Shown: piece by piece, positions 27,636-38,000 of the stretch
Numbering within the stretch: the stretch's first letter is position 1
Layout: every line of letters begins with the position of its first letter
NCBI GenBank assembly: GCA_963210315.1
Contig: OY723316.1
Coordinates: 868,001 to 932,000 of the forward strand
Length of the DNA: 64,000 nt
Direction of reading: 5' to 3'
Origin: Rhynchopus euleeides
Taxonomy: Eukaryota; Euglenozoa; Diplonemea; Diplonemida; Diplonemidae
The notes under the pieces: generated by a model
The model's input: only the letters and a program-made list of their open reading frames with translations
What the model was told of the DNA's origin: nothing
Database searches by the model: none
Translations under genes and position numbers: made by a program

Positions 27636-30600
27636 ATGCATTCCACAGGGTTCGTCTTCGGGCAGCCGGGTGGCGGGGATGCCACAGGCACAGGCCCCGC
27701 ACAGCCGGCTGCACAACGTGCCCTCGACTGCGACAAGGGGTACCCCGATGTCGAGGTGTCGACAGCACACGATGTGGTGGAGGGATCGAGTGAGGAGACT
27801 GCGGACTCTTGCCCTGTGCGCACACGCCCTCGCAGTGGGGACGGGGGGACTCCGAGGGGGGGAGGGAGGCGGTTGCCCCCGTGTTGCGCTGCGACTGCGA
27901 CGATGTCTGCGGAGGCAGTGGAGCGACGGCTGAAGGCGGCGATGCGGCGCGCTGAGGGCGAGTTCAACGCGAAGCTGTCGAAGCTGCGCGACGACGTGAA
28001 GGAGGCGCAGGCGGCGAGGGCTGTAGCGGAACGGGCCCTCAAGCGCGAGCGCGACCGCGTTGCGGGGCTGGAGCAGCAGCTTGAGAGCGCAACCATGCGC
28101 CTCGCGAGTGCGGCGCAAGGAGCGAAGCAGGCGAACGCGTCGGCTGACGCGACCTGCCTGTCGTCGCCGTCGGCCGGGCAGCACGTCGCGCTCGAGGCGC
28201 GCGCTGCCCAGGAGGATCTCACGTACAAAGAGCACGAGCTGCAGTCGAACGTGTTCTCGGGCGAAGACGGCAGCAACCCTGGCGTCGCGATGTGCTTCTT
28301 CACGCGCGAGACGGCTGGCAAGCCTGACCACAACGGCGACCGGCGATTTTCGTTCAGGCACGATCCCACTCAGCGCTGGTTCACGAAGGGGTCGGACGTG
28401 CTGTGGAGCTGCCTGAACAGCCTCTCGTACACCATCCCCGAGGCGGACCTGCAGCCGCGCAACTACGACGAGGCCTGGCAGGTGAAGAACAGGCTCATCG
28501 ACGCCGACAACAGGACGCTCGAGCAGCTCAAGGACAGGTTTCGCGCGCACTTCGCGATGGAGCTTCACCTGCTGCAGATCTTGCGGACGAGCCCCGTGAA
28601 GCTGGCGGGCGGGAAGGAGTTCAGAGTCCCCGCCGTCGATGCGCCCGGTAGGCAGAAAACGCTGGTGCTGCACGGCAGCACGATGTACCTGATGGTGGCG
28701 GTGCCTGCGTGGAGTGGGCTGGTCGTGAACACCTTCCTCGACGACCGCCAGAGGGAGGGCATTCGGCTGTCGTCGCCGCACGGCAGCGGGTCCCCCGACG
28801 CGGAGAACGCCTCGCGGCGCATCGGCGAGCTGCAGAAGGCACGCCCGCAGGGAGGGCACCCACCGCTGACGACGGTCGTGACCTACCTCGTGCGAAACCT
28901 CCGCGGGAACAGCTTCCCCCGGCAGTTCAAAGATTGGGTCGACGAGCAGCACCGCAACGGGGAGCTGGGCTGCATGTCCAACGACGAGCTGGATGTGTGG
29001 AAACGAGCGTACACGGCTCCGGAAGAGCTCGCCCGCCTTCCCATGGAGAGGTGTCGCCGGGCGAAGGCTGAGCTGGCGCTGTACAAGGCGCTGGACAGGA
29101 GCCTCCAGCTGCTGGGCGGGCTGTGGAAAAAGGTGAAGGGCAACTTCGCAGACATCTCCGGCGCCAAGCGCGGCGTGCCCAACAACTGCGACGAGCTTGC
29201 CGTGTCGCTGGCGCTGCTGCTGCAGATGAAGTTTTCGCGGCAGGGGTACTTCTCCGACAGCAAGCAGGTCTGGCGTGCAACGCCGCACACACCGCGCGCG
29301 CTCGCGAGAAACAGCCCGTCGGAGTACTGGCGTGATGTGCAGGCAAAGTACGCCGGCGAGGGCAGCTTCACGTCGGACGCCAACCACCTCGTCGTCACCA
29401 ACGGTGCAGGCGAGGAGGCCGCTGAGGCAGGCAGCACAGAGTTCGTCTTTGCAGAGGAAGCGCGGGTGTACCTGGAGTCGCTGCCCGGCCCGTTCTACGT
29501 CACTGTGGTGTCCGGCCCGCAGCGTTCCGGAAAGAGCGAGATGATGAACCGGATGGTGCGCTCGATGGTCGGCGCGATCCGCGGGGCGTCGATGGAGCGG
29601 CGCTTCTTCCAGACCAGCGCGAACCACGAGAGCTGCACGCGCGGCGCCTGGTTCATCGCCTTTCCGCACCCCTCAGGCGTGGGGACGGTGCTGTTCATCG
29701 ACAGCGAGGGGACTGGTTCCTCGACCAGGACTGCGACCCACGACAGCTTCATCGTGACCTTGACGTACATGCTGTGCCAGAACCAGATCTACCGCGGAAC
29801 CAATCTCAACGACACGGATCCCGCAGAGAAGCTGAAGCAGTACCTGAAGATCGCGCTGGACGTGGAGACGAAGTTGCGGCAGCCCGAAGCAGCGCCCGTC
29901 GCGGGTGGGACGGGGCACGACGCGCAGCGGCGGCACCTGCTGCTGGTGGTGAAGGACTCCCAGCAGGGCGACAGGGACTTCGCGGCGGCGATGCAGCGCG
30001 GCGTGCTGCAGAGCATCTTCGGCAGCAACTCGTTCGATGAGCTCGGTGGGCACGGCGTGTCGGAGTTCCACCCGGCGAACAGGAACGTCCACCTGCACCT
30101 GGGCGGCGCACCGCTGGCACCGCACAGCCTGAGCAGCTTCTCGGGCACTCCGTGGCACATGCTTTACAAAGAGTACCGTGCCCCGATGTGGCGCTTGTTC
30201 GGCAATATCTCAAGGTACGCACTCGGCTTGTCACCCGCGAACCCCGTTCGCGGGGACGGCGCTGGCGCAGCGGAAGGGGCTGAACGCCTGTACGGAGACG
30301 AACCTGAGGCAGGGATGAACGTGGGCGCGCCGCTTCGCGACCTGCAAGGCTGCGTCATCTTCAGCGGGAAGCAGCTCACACAATACGTGTCGATGGTGAC
30401 GAAGGCTGTGGACAAGCACGGGATCCGCGTCCCGTCGATCAACGCTTCGCTGCAGGACCAGAAGATGAAGGACGGCGCGCAGGTCCTGGTCGAGTGGTTC
30501 CAGCTGGGTTTTGTCGACAGGCTGCAAGGTGCGGACGAACGGTTCCCGTTCATCAACAGGGACGGGTGGGCTCAGAGCATGAGCGGCCGTGGGAGCGTGT

Positions 30601-33600
30601 GGACGCGCGGCGCTGCTGCGTTGGACGGCCAGAACGAGGCCGCCGCGTGCAGCAAGCCTGAAGGCGACGTGGAGGATCATGCGCTGCACGACGTCAGCCG
30701 GTTGGACCGCATGAAGGACTACGACTTCGTCACCGACCAGCACGTGCTCGTGGCGACCCCCCAACCAGGCGAGGTGCGCATCGCGTGCGACACGATCGAC
30801 GACAGGGACCTGTTCGCGATGTACCCCATCCACGACGAGGAGCTTCGGCGGCACTTCGAACAGCGGCTGGCCGAGGCGAAGCGGCGCTTCCACCTGACGA
30901 AAGCCGACCCGGATTGCGTCGTCGACTTCGTCGCGCCTGGCGCGGAGGGTGCGAGGCTGATGAAGGAGGTCGGCGAGGCGAAGTACCTCGTGCAGGATGG
31001 CCTCGAGCGGGTGTACGACGCACTACGCGACGACAACGAGGCGAAGGCGCGGGCGTTGGCCAGAGATGTCATGGCGGACAGGTTCGGTGCGTACGTCGAG
31101 AGGCTCGGGTACCTGTGGCAGTTCCGCAACGAGGACTCGCTCGAGGACGACGCCTACACGGGGCTTGACCGGTTCCACGCCCGCGTCGCGAAGTGGAAGG
31201 CGAAGGTGCTGTGGCTGCTGGATCACAGGGTGTCCGCGCGCATCGTCGACGACGAGCTGCGCGCCTTCGAGGAGGACACCGTCGGAGCAATGGCGCGGAA
31301 GACCAAACTCGACATCGCGCGTGCGAAGGCGAAGTACATGGAGTACGTGCGGAACGAGGACGTCATGCAGATGGACACACACCCCGACTTTGCCATCGGG
31401 ATGTACGCCTGCGACGCGCACGGACGGTGGTCGCTCGTCGGCTGCAGCGAGGTGAAGGCCGAGTTCCTGCTGCGCGCGCTGCAACAGGACATGCGCGCAG
31501 CGGGGGACGGCGGCGGATTTCCGGAACAGATTGTTGCGAAGTGGCGGCATGCCGAGAAGCGCAACCTGGACCAGCTGCTGAACGTGGCCGTCGCACGGTA
31601 CCTGTCGCACGGCTATGTGCTAGTCCTCACCTACCCACGCTTCAGCGGGCTGCTGCCTCGGCGGGTCGTGCAGCGAGTCAACGCGACCCTCGAAGCGTAC
31701 CTGGAGCTCGTCTGGGAGGCGGCTTGCGGCACAAGCTCGCTGCACGAGAGCCTTGGCGCGGCCACCGAGCCTTCCACAGAAAATCAAGCGCCGGACAGCT
31801 GCCGCGATGCGCTGGTGCGCCTGCAGGAGGCGCTGGTGCAGCGCACTCGCGCTCGCAACGAGCAGCACCCGCATGCGTGTCAGGTGTCGCAGGCAATGCA
31901 GCTGCTCGTGCCTGTGGATGAGGAGGAGGAGGAGGAAGACGCAGCCAGTGGCTCAGCCGCACCGAAAGAAGCGCTGTCGCACCGGCAATACCGCGTCGAC
32001 CCCGGCACTGCTGAGTGGTTCCGGCAACACGTTGCAGAGCAGGTCCAGGGGGAAGCCCTGCCGGACGACAGCAGCAGGCTCGCCAGCATGGAATCACCCT
32101 TGCCTGAACCTCCGGGCCCCATCACCGCAGCCGCCGTCACAGGCCCTCTGCGTTCAGGGAAGTCGTTCCTCACGCGGCTGCTTGTGGAGAAGTTCGTCGG
32201 GAGGGAGCTGCTGCCTGCGTCGTGGCAGGCGCAGGGCGGGTTCAACATCTCCTCGCAGACCTCGTCGTTCACGAAGGGGGCATGGGTCGTAGGGATCCCG
32301 AACCCGAACAACAACGGGTGGCTCCTGCTGATCGACTGCGAGGGCACAGGGTCCCTCGAGGGCGGGAGGACGCAGGCGAGTGCGGACGCCAGGCTGTTCT
32401 CCGCAGTGTTCGCCTTTGCGACGGTGTTCATGTACAACAAGAAGGTGCCGATCAACGAGCGCAGCGCCTACGAAACGATGTCGCTGTTCCTGCAGATCGG
32501 CGAGGGGTTGAAGGCTGAGCTTCAAAAGGTGCAGCAGCAGGGCGAAGCGGCTTCGGCGGCGGGCTGCGGAGGCGACGGGATGACGTGCGACAAGAGCCTG
32601 ATCTTGATTGCCAGAGACCACCAGTCCGCGTACCGCGACGCGGATGAGTCGTACCGGAGGGGGATCTTGCGCGAGGCGTTGTTGGGGGAGAAGGCATCGA
32701 CACTCGCGGACCTGACGGAGGAGCACAGCGGAGCGCAGCAGAGCAACGGGGCAGTCGAGGGCGACCAGGTCGCACTCCCAGCCGCGATGAAGGAGGCGTT
32801 GGCGGGCCGCGTCGACGAGGTGTCGCTCTTCCTGATCAACACGCCGCACGCCGAGACGCAGAACTGCGAGATGATGAAGGCGCTCCCCTTCACCGACCTG
32901 GCACAGACGTTCATCTCGCCGTTCCGCCGCCTGCAGCGGGAGGTGACCGCGAGGCTGTGCTCGGGCACAGCACACATGCAGCTCCTCGGCAGCGACATCT
33001 GCACCGGCGCACAGCTGATGGACCTGCTGTCGTCCATCACCACGCAGCTCAACGCTGCGGGGACGAACCTGATCCCGGAGATGGGCGACGCCGCAGAAAT
33101 GATCCAGCGTAACAACCTCGAGAAGAAGCGTGCGGAGCTGCTGGGCACGTTGAATACGAGCCTTGAGCACTACAGCCAAGGGCTTGCGGCGGATGCGCCC
33201 GGTGTCCAAGGGTTCCCGATGCCTGCCGCACAGCTCGAGGGAGCCTACGCCGATGCGAGGCAGCAGGTGGTGAGCGACTTCGACGCAGGCGTGTGGAAGC
33301 TGAACACCCGTGAAGGGAGGGCGAACTTCGACGCCACGAAGCACAGCATCCTCGACGAGTGCGACAAGACGTTCAAAACATACCTACAGCTCAACGAGAC
33401 GGAAGGGCGCAGGTGGGCGCAGGAGGAGGTGACGGCGCACTGGGAGAGGGAGATCGTGGCCGCTTCCCAGCAGGGGCAGTATACATTTGGCGGCGGTTGG
33501 GAGAGACCGGAGAGCATGGCGCTAGACCCCGTCGGACGCAACTTCAGCTGCCCCGACGAAGACCTGGAATCCATCGTCAACGTCCGCAAGCCCTGCCCGC

Positions 33601-34946
33601 GCCTCCAGCGCTACCACAGCGCGGTGGAGGGGCTGGAACGCAAGCTGCGCAGCGAAGTCCTCCCTCACCGCTGCGCCACTGCGGAGATCATCGACGAGGT
33701 GCTGGCGCAGAACCACGAGGCAAATGTTGCGCCGCAGGCTGCGCAGCTGGAGGTGTTGAACGACTCGCTGCGGAAGACGTGGTACCAGCGGAGGAAGGGC
33801 GAGATGGAGGCCAGGCAGGCTGAGGCGCGGATCGAGGTGCAGCGGAAGGAGATGGAGCGGAACAAGGAGCTGGCGGCGGAGGAGAAGCAGCGGTTGCAGG
33901 CGGATCTCGACCAGACGATCCAGGAGGCGCATGCAAACCAGGTGGAGTCGCAGCGGAAAATGGATTGCGCAGAGAAGAGGAGCCAGGCAATGCAGGCGGA
34001 GCTGAAGCAGGAAATGAGTAGCGCAGAGAAGAGGAACAGGGAAGTGCAGGCGAAGCTCGAGGCGAATGTGAGCAAGACGAAGGCGAAGCAGAGGCAGGCC
34101 AACGAGGAGCTGGGCCAGCTGAACAGGAAAGTCACCGAGCTGAGAAACCGCCAGCCCACCGTCGTGAAGAAAAAGTGTTGGGGCTGGGGATTGCTCTGCT
34201 TCGAGGGCAGTGCCACCGTTCACGTCCTCAGAGCCGACGCCCCAGACGCGGTCGCTGCCGAAACGATCGCCGTGTCGCAGCTGCACCCGAGGACACACCG
34301 CGTGCGGCTGCTTGACGGGCGTGCCGTGCGCGTCCTTGCGGTCACGGCGTCCCTGCTTGGGAACCGCAAGTTTTCGCGGGTGCGGAGTACCGTGAGCACC
34401 GACGAGTCGTGCAGCATCACTGAGGACCACCCGTTGGTTGCGCAGCTTGCCTGCCGTGTCGAGCCGGCGGGCGGTGTGGAGGCACCGTCCCCTGCCACCG
34501 TCGTCTACGACATTGTGCTGGACCCCCACGACCTGGCGCGTGGCGTGGACGGTGCAGAGCTGCCGGACGGCAGGTTCGAACTGTCAGTCAGCGAGGTGAC
34601 ACGCTGCGGCTGCAGTGCTGGTGATCAACGTCTCTTGCAGTTTGCCGAAGCAGCAGCAACAGCAGGCGGGGCGGGCGGCACGTCAGCCGCTGCGCTCGTC
34701 CCGATTGCCTTCTGTGTCGACGGGGTCTTCGTCAAGCACAGCCTGCCGACCGAGTTCGCTGAATGCCCGATCGCCTCGCTCGTTGCCCTGAACACCGCAA
34801 CGCCTCTTGTCGTCGAGGCCGTCCAGCGCGCACGCTGCGCGGCTGATACGGAAGGGGGCGACATCGTCAACGACATCCTCCGGCAAGCGAAGGGTGTTTG
34901 CCTCTGTGCTCGATGGGCAGTGTGCAGGGCATGGGCAGCCCGATGA
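27636..34946 (+). CDS. Giant protein: two GBP-type GTPases, coiled coil, Hint domain
   Basis: 2436 residues from the ATG of the family leader. Order: leader (1-50); Pro/Gly/Arg linker; coiled coil (~90-175); unknown region; GTPase 1 with P-loop GPQRSGKS (627-634), a Thr in switch I (SCTRGAW), DSEG (689) and KD (773-774) where the family has RD; helical region; GTPase 2 with GPLRSGKS (1503-1510), FTKGAW, DCEG (1567) and RD (1660-1661). These are the G1-G4 signs of the guanylate-binding-protein/atlastin branch of dynamin-like GTPases, which oligomerise on membranes. A long charged coiled coil follows (~2000-2175). The C-terminus starts a Hint (hedgehog/intein-like) module: CFEGSATV at Cys2188 and ITEDHPL downstream. 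The frame then closes at 34944-34946 while the reading continues in the next frame (next entry), so the real gene product probably extends on. The N-terminal ATG at 27903 is an alternative. Confidence 0.78.
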   Translation: MHSTGFVFGQPGGGDATGTGPAQPAAQRALDCDKGYPDVEVSTAHDVVEGSSEETADSCPVRTRPRSGDGGTPRGGGRRLPPCCAATATMSAEAVERRLKAAMRRAEGEFNAKLSKLRDDVKEAQAARAVAERALKRERDRVAGLEQQLESATMRLASAAQGAKQANASADATCLSSPSAGQHVALEARAAQEDLTYKEHELQSNVFSGEDGSNPGVAMCFFTRETAGKPDHNGDRRFSFRHDPTQRWFTKGSDVLWSCLNSLSYTIPEADLQPRNYDEAWQVKNRLIDADNRTLEQLKDRFRAHFAMELHLLQILRTSPVKLAGGKEFRVPAVDAPGRQKTLVLHGSTMYLMVAVPAWSGLVVNTFLDDRQREGIRLSSPHGSGSPDAENASRRIGELQKARPQGGHPPLTTVVTYLVRNLRGNSFPRQFKDWVDEQHRNGELGCMSNDELDVWKRAYTAPEELARLPMERCRRAKAELALYKALDRSLQLLGGLWKKVKGNFADISGAKRGVPNNCDELAVSLALLLQMKFSRQGYFSDSKQVWRATPHTPRALARNSPSEYWRDVQAKYAGEGSFTSDANHLVVTNGAGEEAAEAGSTEFVFAEEARVYLESLPGPFYVTVVSGPQRSGKSEMMNRMVRSMVGAIRGASMERRFFQTSANHESCTRGAWFIAFPHPSGVGTVLFIDSEGTGSSTRTATHDSFIVTLTYMLCQNQIYRGTNLNDTDPAEKLKQYLKIALDVETKLRQPEAAPVAGGTGHDAQRRHLLLVVKDSQQGDRDFAAAMQRGVLQSIFGSNSFDELGGHGVSEFHPANRNVHLHLGGAPLAPHSLSSFSGTPWHMLYKEYRAPMWRLFGNISRYALGLSPANPVRGDGAGAAEGAERLYGDEPEAGMNVGAPLRDLQGCVIFSGKQLTQYVSMVTKAVDKHGIRVPSINASLQDQKMKDGAQVLVEWFQLGFVDRLQGADERFPFINRDGWAQSMSGRGSVWTRGAAALDGQNEAAACSKPEGDVEDHALHDVSRLDRMKDYDFVTDQHVLVATPQPGEVRIACDTIDDRDLFAMYPIHDEELRRHFEQRLAEAKRRFHLTKADPDCVVDFVAPGAEGARLMKEVGEAKYLVQDGLERVYDALRDDNEAKARALARDVMADRFGAYVERLGYLWQFRNEDSLEDDAYTGLDRFHARVAKWKAKVLWLLDHRVSARIVDDELRAFEEDTVGAMARKTKLDIARAKAKYMEYVRNEDVMQMDTHPDFAIGMYACDAHGRWSLVGCSEVKAEFLLRALQQDMRAAGDGGGFPEQIVAKWRHAEKRNLDQLLNVAVARYLSHGYVLVLTYPRFSGLLPRRVVQRVNATLEAYLELVWEAACGTSSLHESLGAATEPSTENQAPDSCRDALVRLQEALVQRTRARNEQHPHACQVSQAMQLLVPVDEEEEEEDAASGSAAPKEALSHRQYRVDPGTAEWFRQHVAEQVQGEALPDDSSRLASMESPLPEPPGPITAAAVTGPLRSGKSFLTRLLVEKFVGRELLPASWQAQGGFNISSQTSSFTKGAWVVGIPNPNNNGWLLLIDCEGTGSLEGGRTQASADARLFSAVFAFATVFMYNKKVPINERSAYETMSLFLQIGEGLKAELQKVQQQGEAASAAGCGGDGMTCDKSLILIARDHQSAYRDADESYRRGILREALLGEKASTLADLTEEHSGAQQSNGAVEGDQVALPAAMKEALAGRVDEVSLFLINTPHAETQNCEMMKALPFTDLAQTFISPFRRLQREVTARLCSGTAHMQLLGSDICTGAQLMDLLSSITTQLNAAGTNLIPEMGDAAEMIQRNNLEKKRAELLGTLNTSLEHYSQGLAADAPGVQGFPMPAAQLEGAYADARQQVVSDFDAGVWKLNTREGRANFDATKHSILDECDKTFKTYLQLNETEGRRWAQEEVTAHWEREIVAASQQGQYTFGGGWERPESMALDPVGRNFSCPDEDLESIVNVRKPCPRLQRYHSAVEGLERKLRSEVLPHRCATAEIIDEVLAQNHEANVAPQAAQLEVLNDSLRKTWYQRRKGEMEARQAEARIEVQRKEMERNKELAAEEKQRLQADLDQTIQEAHANQVESQRKMDCAEKRSQAMQAELKQEMSSAEKRNREVQAKLEANVSKTKAKQRQANEELGQLNRKVTELRNRQPTVVKKKCWGWGLLCFEGSATVHVLRADAPDAVAAETIAVSQLHPRTHRVRLLDGRAVRVLAVTASLLGNRKFSRVRSTVSTDESCSITEDHPLVAQLACRVEPAGGVEAPSPATVVYDIVLDPHDLARGVDGAELPDGRFELSVSEVTRCGCSAGDQRLLQFAEAAATAGGAGGTSAAALVPIAFCVDGVFVKHSLPTEFAECPIASLVALNTATPLVVEAVQRARCAADTEGGDIVNDILRQAKGVCLCARWAVCRAWAAR

Positions 34947-35028
34947 CGTCGTCCTCCGCCTGCTGCGCGAGACAGTCAGTTGGACGTTTTACCAGCATTT
35001 GGCGTGCGCAGCGTTGGACGAGCGCGGC

Positions 35029-38000
35029 ATGGTCGCCGACGAGCACCGGGACGCAACGCCTGCTGACGTGGAGCATGCGGCGCTGTGGCTGCGCGTGTCG
35101 AAGGCCCTCCTCGTGGGCACCGCCCCGGAGCGCCGCCCGCTTCCCGATGCCGCAGCGGTGGACCTCCCTGCGGTGCACGAGGTGATGCTCGCGGTGCGCC
35201 AGAAGCTCGCCGTCGCCTTCCCCGACCTTCTCGGCGACTCGTCGTTCGGAGGCTCTGACGCGACGCGCTCCGAGGGGCCCGCCAAGGGGCCCGCGACCAT
35301 GCCTTCGTGGACGTGCTCGGAGGACAACGAGTGCTCGGAGGATGTCGCCAGCGAAGGATCCGCAGACACGGCTCCTGGCAGCGAGCCTGAAGCACTTGAC
35401 GGCGACGAAGGAGACCTCCTGAATGAGAGGTTCCGCACGGCGCACACCGTCGCCACACCGCAAGTGACAGTCGGTGCGGTCGCAGCACAGCACGTGCCGG
35501 CCGACCCAGCCTTCGTGCTTCGCCCGTTCATTTCTCTGCAAGAAGACGGCGGCCTCTGCATCGACGCGTCGACGGTGCGCAGGTTCTGGGGCGACGTGTC
35601 GGGTGGCCAGCAGCCCCCCGTGCGGGGCGACGTGCTTGCCTTCGTCGGCACAGGCAACGGGGGAGGTGCTTGCGGCATGCAGCTGTTGGCCGCAGCCGCT
35701 CGCAGCCGCGGCCTGCAGCTGGACGTCGCGGCGGCGCGGCAACAATTCAACAACGATTCCGCAACGTGCGTGATGATCGCGTGGGGTGTGGGGTGCACGG
35801 GCGCTCTGGACGTCTACGTGTGGCTCCCCCGCGGCGCGATTCAGTCGCGGGGGACGGTGCTGCCGCAGAACCGCCCCGCTGTCGAAGCCCTGCGCGAGAG
35901 CGTGCTGCTGGCGTTGCTGTCCTTGACCGCCGACGTCGTGGTCGACGTCCGAGGGATGGGCAGCGTCCGCTTCGACCAGAGCGGCGGCCGCAGCCCGGGC
36001 TTCCGCGGGTCGATGCAGCAGCGGGTGCAGCTGCTGCAGCGCTGTGTCAGCGAGCACCTGTGGGCGGTGCGGAAGGAGGCTGCTGTGCTGGCGGAGGTCG
36101 CGCAGCTTGCTGAGGAGGCACGCGCGCAGCGCGGGGACACCGACCGCGACCCTGACGGGTCGTCGGGGAGCACGGCGGGGCTCGTTGAAGCGGGAGGGCT
36201 TCAGGGCAGTGCGGCGGACACCGACGAGACGCTTCCCTCGATAGTGATCGTGCCCGGCCTGATCGAGACGCCTGAGCAGGCGGCGCTGCGGCGTGAGCTG
36301 GAGCAGTGGCGCTTCGAAGATGCGATCTGCGATGGCCGCAGCGAGGGCGATGCCCGCGCCGAGCTCGATGCCCGCAGCGAGGACCTACCGGCAAGCAGCG
36401 AGGGCGCCGGGACCCTCCGACACGCCAGCCCTGCGCCGCGCCCAGCCGACGCCTGCCTGCGGCAGGCGAGCTTCGTGTGTGTCGTCGCAGGGCTGGAGGG
36501 CCACGCCAGCGAGTGCCAGGCGGCCCAAGCAGAGTTCCCTGACCGTCGGGACCTCGAAGCGCGTCTTTCGGAGAAGCTTCGCGCGCTGCAGGAGCGTGCG
36601 GCGGGCGACGTGTCGGCGGAGCTGACCGCGTCGGTGCGCGGCGAGGCGGAGCACGTGCAGCACGCTTTAGCGCACCCCGCGCACCACCCGGCAGACGCGC
36701 GCTGCAACTTCGTGTGCGATCCCTCGGCGCAGGCTCACCACGCGTACGTCGCACCGCATGACAGCTTCGTGCAGACCATCGAAGAGATTCGGCGCCAACA
36801 GCCCGCCACGGCCACCGGCGGCCCGCAAGCTTGGCTGCGGGACGTGCTGCAACTCGCTTCACACGTGGCCGACGCAAGAACTGTGGAGGACATGCTGACC
36901 AACACGGACGCCGTGTCCAGCAGCCTTGTGCGCAACCTTCTCGGGGGGAGCGCGGTGCTGCGCGCGCAGCGCGCCGCTGAGCAGCAGAGGTGCAGAGCAG
37001 AGGGCTTGGCAGGCGCGCCGGACGGCGGGGCGCTGTCGCGTGTCAATCCGATGGCAGCCGCGCTGCAGCTGGCGTCCGAGGTGACGCAGGTTGTGCGCCC
37101 GCTGTTCGCGGACCTCCTGAAGAGACTCGGCGGCGACTTCGACGGACAGCTCGACCGCTTCTTCGCGAAGCTCGGCGTGCGGCATGCAGGCGGCATCGTG
37201 GCGACTTGGGAGGGGCTCAAGTCAGCTGCGGCCGAGAAGGAAAGCACGCTGCATCATCAGATCTTTAGGCGGGGGCGCGGCAAAGAAAAGATGATGGCGC
37301 AGCTCCAGTCCGAAGTCGTGGCACCGCTGCTGAAAGCTTACCAGAGCCGGGCACGGGCGGAACTGAGCGTGTCGGCCTTAAGGCGGAAACTGTCAAGCCT
37401 CCAGGTCGGCGCGCCCGGTGGCCGGAGGGTGCAGCAGGCCGTCCGGGAGCTCGACGCTGCGCACTTCAGCAAGCTGTTCGGGCTAGTGGCGAAGAGGACT
37501 TCCGAAGTCGATGCCTTCTTTGTGTCGCAGGAGAAGCTCCACGCGCGCGCCTGCCTGGAGAAAGGAAGCGCCTGGCAGAGGGTGCGGCGCCACATCGAGA
37601 CGGGCGAGTATACCCGGAGGCTGATCCAGCATTACGCAGACACAGGCGGGCCGGCAGCCACGGCAGCAGCAGCGCCTGCGAACCCCTTCGACCTGCAGAA
37701 GGAGCTGCAGTGCGCGAAGGCAGAGTTCTTCAACAACACGGTTCACTTCCTTGGACAGACGTCCGGCGCGGACGAGCTGAAGGCGAAGTACTTTCTGGAG
37801 TTCATGAACGAGCAGTCCATGGCGGCACTGGCGGCTGTGGTCGACACCTGTGGCCAAAGTGGCGGCGCGGTTTGCAGCAGCAACCTGCGTGCTGCTTCTG
37901 CCTGCGCGACACAGAAGCTCGAGCTGCTGCACGGCTTGAGCGAGATGTACAAAGCCTGTAGCGAAGACCACAAGCGCGTCACGGCGGCGCTCCAGCAGGC

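Noticed and set aside
27492..29669. 725-codon minus-strand ORF opposite the GTPase gene
   Set aside because: It mirrors the GC3-rich coding strand; composition is Arg/His/Leu-rich with no domain, while the plus strand carries clear GTPase motifs.
34895..35100. OTU-type cysteine protease reading of a DGQC segment after the frame change
   Set aside because: Only the DG-x-C wording fits; the expected following helix residues and catalytic His context are not visible.
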